From the NCBI GenBank assembly GCA_964564595.1, contig CAZMCA010000163.1, positions 1 to 7,792 of the forward strand: a DNA stretch of 7,792 nt, read 5' to 3'. This DNA is from JBEVOS01 sp964564595. GTDB taxonomy: Bacteria > Pseudomonadota > Alphaproteobacteria > Caulobacterales > Aquidulcibacteraceae. The notes under the pieces were generated by a model. It saw nothing but the letters and a program-made list of their open reading frames with translations, ran no database searches and was not told where the DNA came from. Position 1 is the first letter of the stretch, and every line of letters starts with the position of its first letter. Below, in pieces: positions 5,822 to 7,792 of this stretch. A program made the position numbers and the translations under genes.

Positions 5822-7672
5822 ATGACGATCCGCCGTTTGCCCCCCGAAGCTGTGAACCGCATTGCGGCTGGGGAGGTCGTGGAGCGGCCGGCGGCGGCGG
5901 TGAAGGAGCTTGTGGAGAACGCGCTCGACGCGGGCGCGAAACGCATCGCGATTTCAATCGAGCGCGGGGGCCTCGGGGCGATCCGGATCGAGGATGACGG
6001 GCACGGCATCCCGAAGGACGAGCTTTCGCTCGCGGTCGAGCGGCACGCGACGTCGAAGCTGGTCGCGGAAGACGATGGCGGCGTCGATCTTCTGAACATT
6101 GCGACGATGGGCTTTCGCGGCGAAGCGCTGCCGAGCATCGGCGCGGTGGCGCGGCTGACGATCCAATCGCGCGCTAAGGGTGCGGACGACGCGTGGCGCG
6201 TTGCGGTCGAGGGCGGCGCGCTCTCGCCGGTGGCGCCGAGCGCATGGGGCGGGCTTTCGCCGCACGGCGCGATCGTGGAAGCGCGCGATTTGTTTTACGC
6301 GACGCCCGCGCGCTTGAAGTTCATGAAGAGCGAGCGCTCGGAAGCGATGGCGATCGGCGATGTCGTCAAACGGCTCGCGATGGCGCGGCCGGATGTGTCG
6401 TTTCTGTTGGAGCATGACGGGCGCGCGTCGCTGAAGGTTGCGGCCGAGAGCGATCCGGAAAACGAAGGGCGCAAGCGCCGGCTCGCGGCAATCCTCGGCG
6501 CGGAGTTCGGGCCGAACGCGCTGGCGCTCGATCAGGTGCGCGACAACGTGCGGCTCACCGGCTTTGCGGGGCTGCCGACTTTGCATCGCGGCACGCGCGA
6601 ATATCAGCACCTCTTCGTCAACACGCGGCCGGTGAAAGATAAGCTGATCGTCGGCGCGGTGCGCGCGGCGTATCAGGATTTGCTGGCGCGGGACCGCCAT
6701 CCGGTCGTGGCGTTGTTCTTGGATTTGCCGCCGGAAGAAGTGGACGTGAACGTTCACCCCGCGAAGACGGAAGTGCGCTTTCGCGATGCGCAGCGCGTGC
6801 GGGGGTTGATCGTGGGCGCGCTCACGCATGCGCTGGCGGGCGCGGGGCATCGCGCAAGCACGACGACGGCGGCGTTCGCGCTTGGGCACGCACGCGCGCA
6901 CGTCGCGCCGCAGCCTGGGTTGCGGTCGTGGAGCGTCGCGGAGCATGCGCTGGCGCAGAACGATTTCATGTTGCCGAGCGGGCGGGTGGAAGACGCTCAA
7001 TGGAGCGCCGGCTTCCAGCCGGCCGTTTCTCCCGCCGTCGCGCATGAAAGCCGGCTGGAAGCCGGCGGTCCGGTGGAAGGCGATCCGGAGTTCTTTCCGC
7101 TCGGCGCGGCGCGCGCGCAGATTCACGAGACGTATATCGTCGCGCAGACCGAAGACGGGATCGTCATCGTCGATCAGCATGCGGCGCATGAGCGGCTCGT
7201 TTATGAGCGCATGAAGGGCATGCTCGCGGCGGGCGGCGTGCGGCGCCAAGCGCTGCTCATTCCCGATGTGGTCGATCTCGATCCGGGTGAAGTCGAAGCC
7301 GTGCTTGGGCGCGCGGAGGAATTGGCTGAACTTGGTCTGGTGATCGAGCCGTTTGGTGTTGGCGCGGTGCTGGTGCGCGAAACGCCGGCGCTGCTCGGGC
7401 ACGTCGATTCACGCGGGCTCTTGAAGGATTTGGCGGACGATCTTGCGGAGCTCGGCGCGGCGCATGCGCTCAAAGAACGGCTCGAAGAAGTGTGCTCGTC
7501 GATGGCGTGCCGTGGCTCGGTGCGCGCGGGGCGCAGGCTCACGGGCGAGGAAATGAACGCGCTGCTGCGGCAGATGGAGGCGACGCCGTTCTCGGGCCAA
7601 TGCAACCACGGGCGGCCGACTTACGTGGAGCTGAAGCTCGCGGATATCGAGAAGCTGTTCGGGCGGCGGTGA
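5822..7672 (+). CDS. mutL: DNA mismatch repair protein MutL (endonuclease-type)
   Basis: 616 residues from ATG 5822, chosen because IRRLPPEAVNRIAAGEVVERP is the conserved MutL N-terminus; the in-frame start at 5762 would add 20 non-conserved residues. MutL couples mismatch recognition by MutS to strand incision and excision. The GHKL ATPase motifs are complete: E29 and N33 in ELVENALDAGA, DDGHGI (58-63), and GFRGEAL (97-103). The transducer domain has RDLFYATPARLKFMKS and VNVHPAKTEVRF. After a variable linker (~345-425) the C-terminal domain carries DQHA(x2)E(x4)E (D451-E462), ACRGSVRAG (562-570) and CNHGRP (594-599). This is the metal-dependent endonuclease set found where MutH is absent. 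The protein ends in LADIEKLFGRR, as family members do. The linker contains an in-frame palindromic repeat (residues ~395-416). The gene looks intact and is followed by a strong hairpin. Confidence 0.98.
   Translation: MTIRRLPPEAVNRIAAGEVVERPAAAVKELVENALDAGAKRIAISIERGGLGAIRIEDDGHGIPKDELSLAVERHATSKLVAEDDGGVDLLNIATMGFRGEALPSIGAVARLTIQSRAKGADDAWRVAVEGGALSPVAPSAWGGLSPHGAIVEARDLFYATPARLKFMKSERSEAMAIGDVVKRLAMARPDVSFLLEHDGRASLKVAAESDPENEGRKRRLAAILGAEFGPNALALDQVRDNVRLTGFAGLPTLHRGTREYQHLFVNTRPVKDKLIVGAVRAAYQDLLARDRHPVVALFLDLPPEEVDVNVHPAKTEVRFRDAQRVRGLIVGALTHALAGAGHRASTTTAAFALGHARAHVAPQPGLRSWSVAEHALAQNDFMLPSGRVEDAQWSAGFQPAVSPAVAHESRLEAGGPVEGDPEFFPLGAARAQIHETYIVAQTEDGIVIVDQHAAHERLVYERMKGMLAAGGVRRQALLIPDVVDLDPGEVEAVLGRAEELAELGLVIEPFGVGAVLVRETPALLGHVDSRGLLKDLADDLAELGAAHALKERLEEVCSSMACRGSVRAGRRLTGEEMNALLRQMEATPFSGQCNHGRPTYVELKLADIEKLFGRR
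7006..7067. repeat. palindromic repeat embedded in the mutL linker
   Basis: Arms 7006-7023 and 7050-7067 are perfect 18-bp inverted repeats around a 26-nt centre. Each arm is itself built as GCCGGC-N5-GCCGGC. The mutL frame runs through it, coding SAGFQPAV on the left and SRLEAGG on the right (residues ~395-416). It resembles a REP-type extragenic element, but here it is inside a gene, in the part of MutL least constrained in sequence. Confidence 0.75.
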
Positions 7673-7680
7673 CGCATTCT

Positions 7681-7707
7681 CCCTCTCCCCCTCAGAGGGG
7701 GAGAGGG
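7681..7707 (+). terminator. strong hairpin terminator after mutL
   Basis: Perfect 12-bp arms 7681-7692 (CCCTCTCCCCCT) and 7696-7707 (AGGGGGAGAGGG) enclose a 3-nt loop, nine bases after the mutL stop (TGA 7670-7672). TTTGTT follows on the plus strand, as expected of a Rho-independent terminator for mutL. On the minus strand no T-run follows, so it would end the convergent gene less efficiently. Confidence 0.7.
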
Positions 7708-7723
7708 TTTGTTCATCGCGCGC

Positions 7724-7792
7724 TCAGCCCGGCTGCACGATCACGGCGGCGCAATCGTCTTTTCCGCGCGGTCTGAACCCTCTAAAGACGCC
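7724..7792 (-). CDS. C-terminal tail of a convergent gene (rest outside window)
   Basis: On the minus strand the frame is open from the window edge at 7792 to TGA at 7726-7724, giving 22 residues: GVFRGFRPRGKDDCAAVIVQ followed by PG. The DD followed by a short hydrophobic strand recalls the end of PP2C/SpoIIE-type phosphatases (DDxTxxVV), but the fragment is too short to assign. The location, convergent with mutL and separated from it by the hairpin, makes a real gene end plausible. Confidence 0.35.
   Translation of the reverse strand, partial: GVFRGFRPRGKDDCAAVIVQPG

Noticed and set aside
7006..7067. Intrinsic terminator inside mutL
   Set aside because: The stem is strong but has no T-run, and the MutL C-terminal domain continues intact beyond it.
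5954..7402. 482-codon minus-strand open frame opposite mutL
   Set aside because: Length alone is impressive, but the product is Arg-rich and the plus strand is unmistakable MutL.

Overview
The window is high-GC, gene-dense bacterial chromosome. The best fit is an alphaproteobacterium, perhaps of the Caulobacterales/Hyphomonadaceae type. This rests on overall codon usage, a MutL carrying the endonuclease motifs of lineages that lack MutH, a paired M16B peptidase locus, and C/G-rich palindromic repeats of a kind I recall from such genomes. The genus cannot be fixed from sequence alone.

Layout. (1) At 1-2308 on the plus strand lie two M16-family (pitrilysin/MPP-like) genes overlapping by ATGA. 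The first is cut by the window edge and keeps a zinc-ligand glutamate region but has lost the Tyr of the R/Y pair. The second has a signal peptide, has lost HxxEH, and keeps R/Y. They look like the two halves of one periplasmic heterodimeric peptidase. (2) At 2309-2481 is an intergenic stretch with a C/G-rich hairpin and two short dyads. (3) At 2482-4837 on the plus strand is a two-gene unit I cannot name: a four-helix membrane protein with a long cytoplasmic helical tail, then (GTGA overlap) a membrane-anchored von Willebrand A-like protein. The second gene is broken by a frameshift near 4383-4385. (4) At 4838-5626 on the minus strand is a LOG-family (TIGR00730-type) nucleotide phosphoribohydrolase; its stop codon directly abuts the stop of the vWA-like gene. 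(5) At 5627-5821 is a divergent intergenic region with a ~103-bp palindromic repeat and, next to mutL, a perfect TATAAT overlapping a 12-bp palindrome. (6) At 5822-7672 is mutL, intact, with a second kind of palindromic repeat embedded in frame in its linker. (7) At 7673-7792 are a strong hairpin terminator and the last 22 codons of a convergent minus-strand gene.

How they relate. The M16 pair probably works together in the periplasm, and the membrane/vWA-like pair probably works together at the inner membrane. LOG and MutL are unrelated housekeeping functions. The most interesting items are the in-frame palindromic insertion in mutL, the unnamed membrane/vWA-like pair with its apparent 1- or 4-base deletion, and a possible AUU start codon for the membrane protein.
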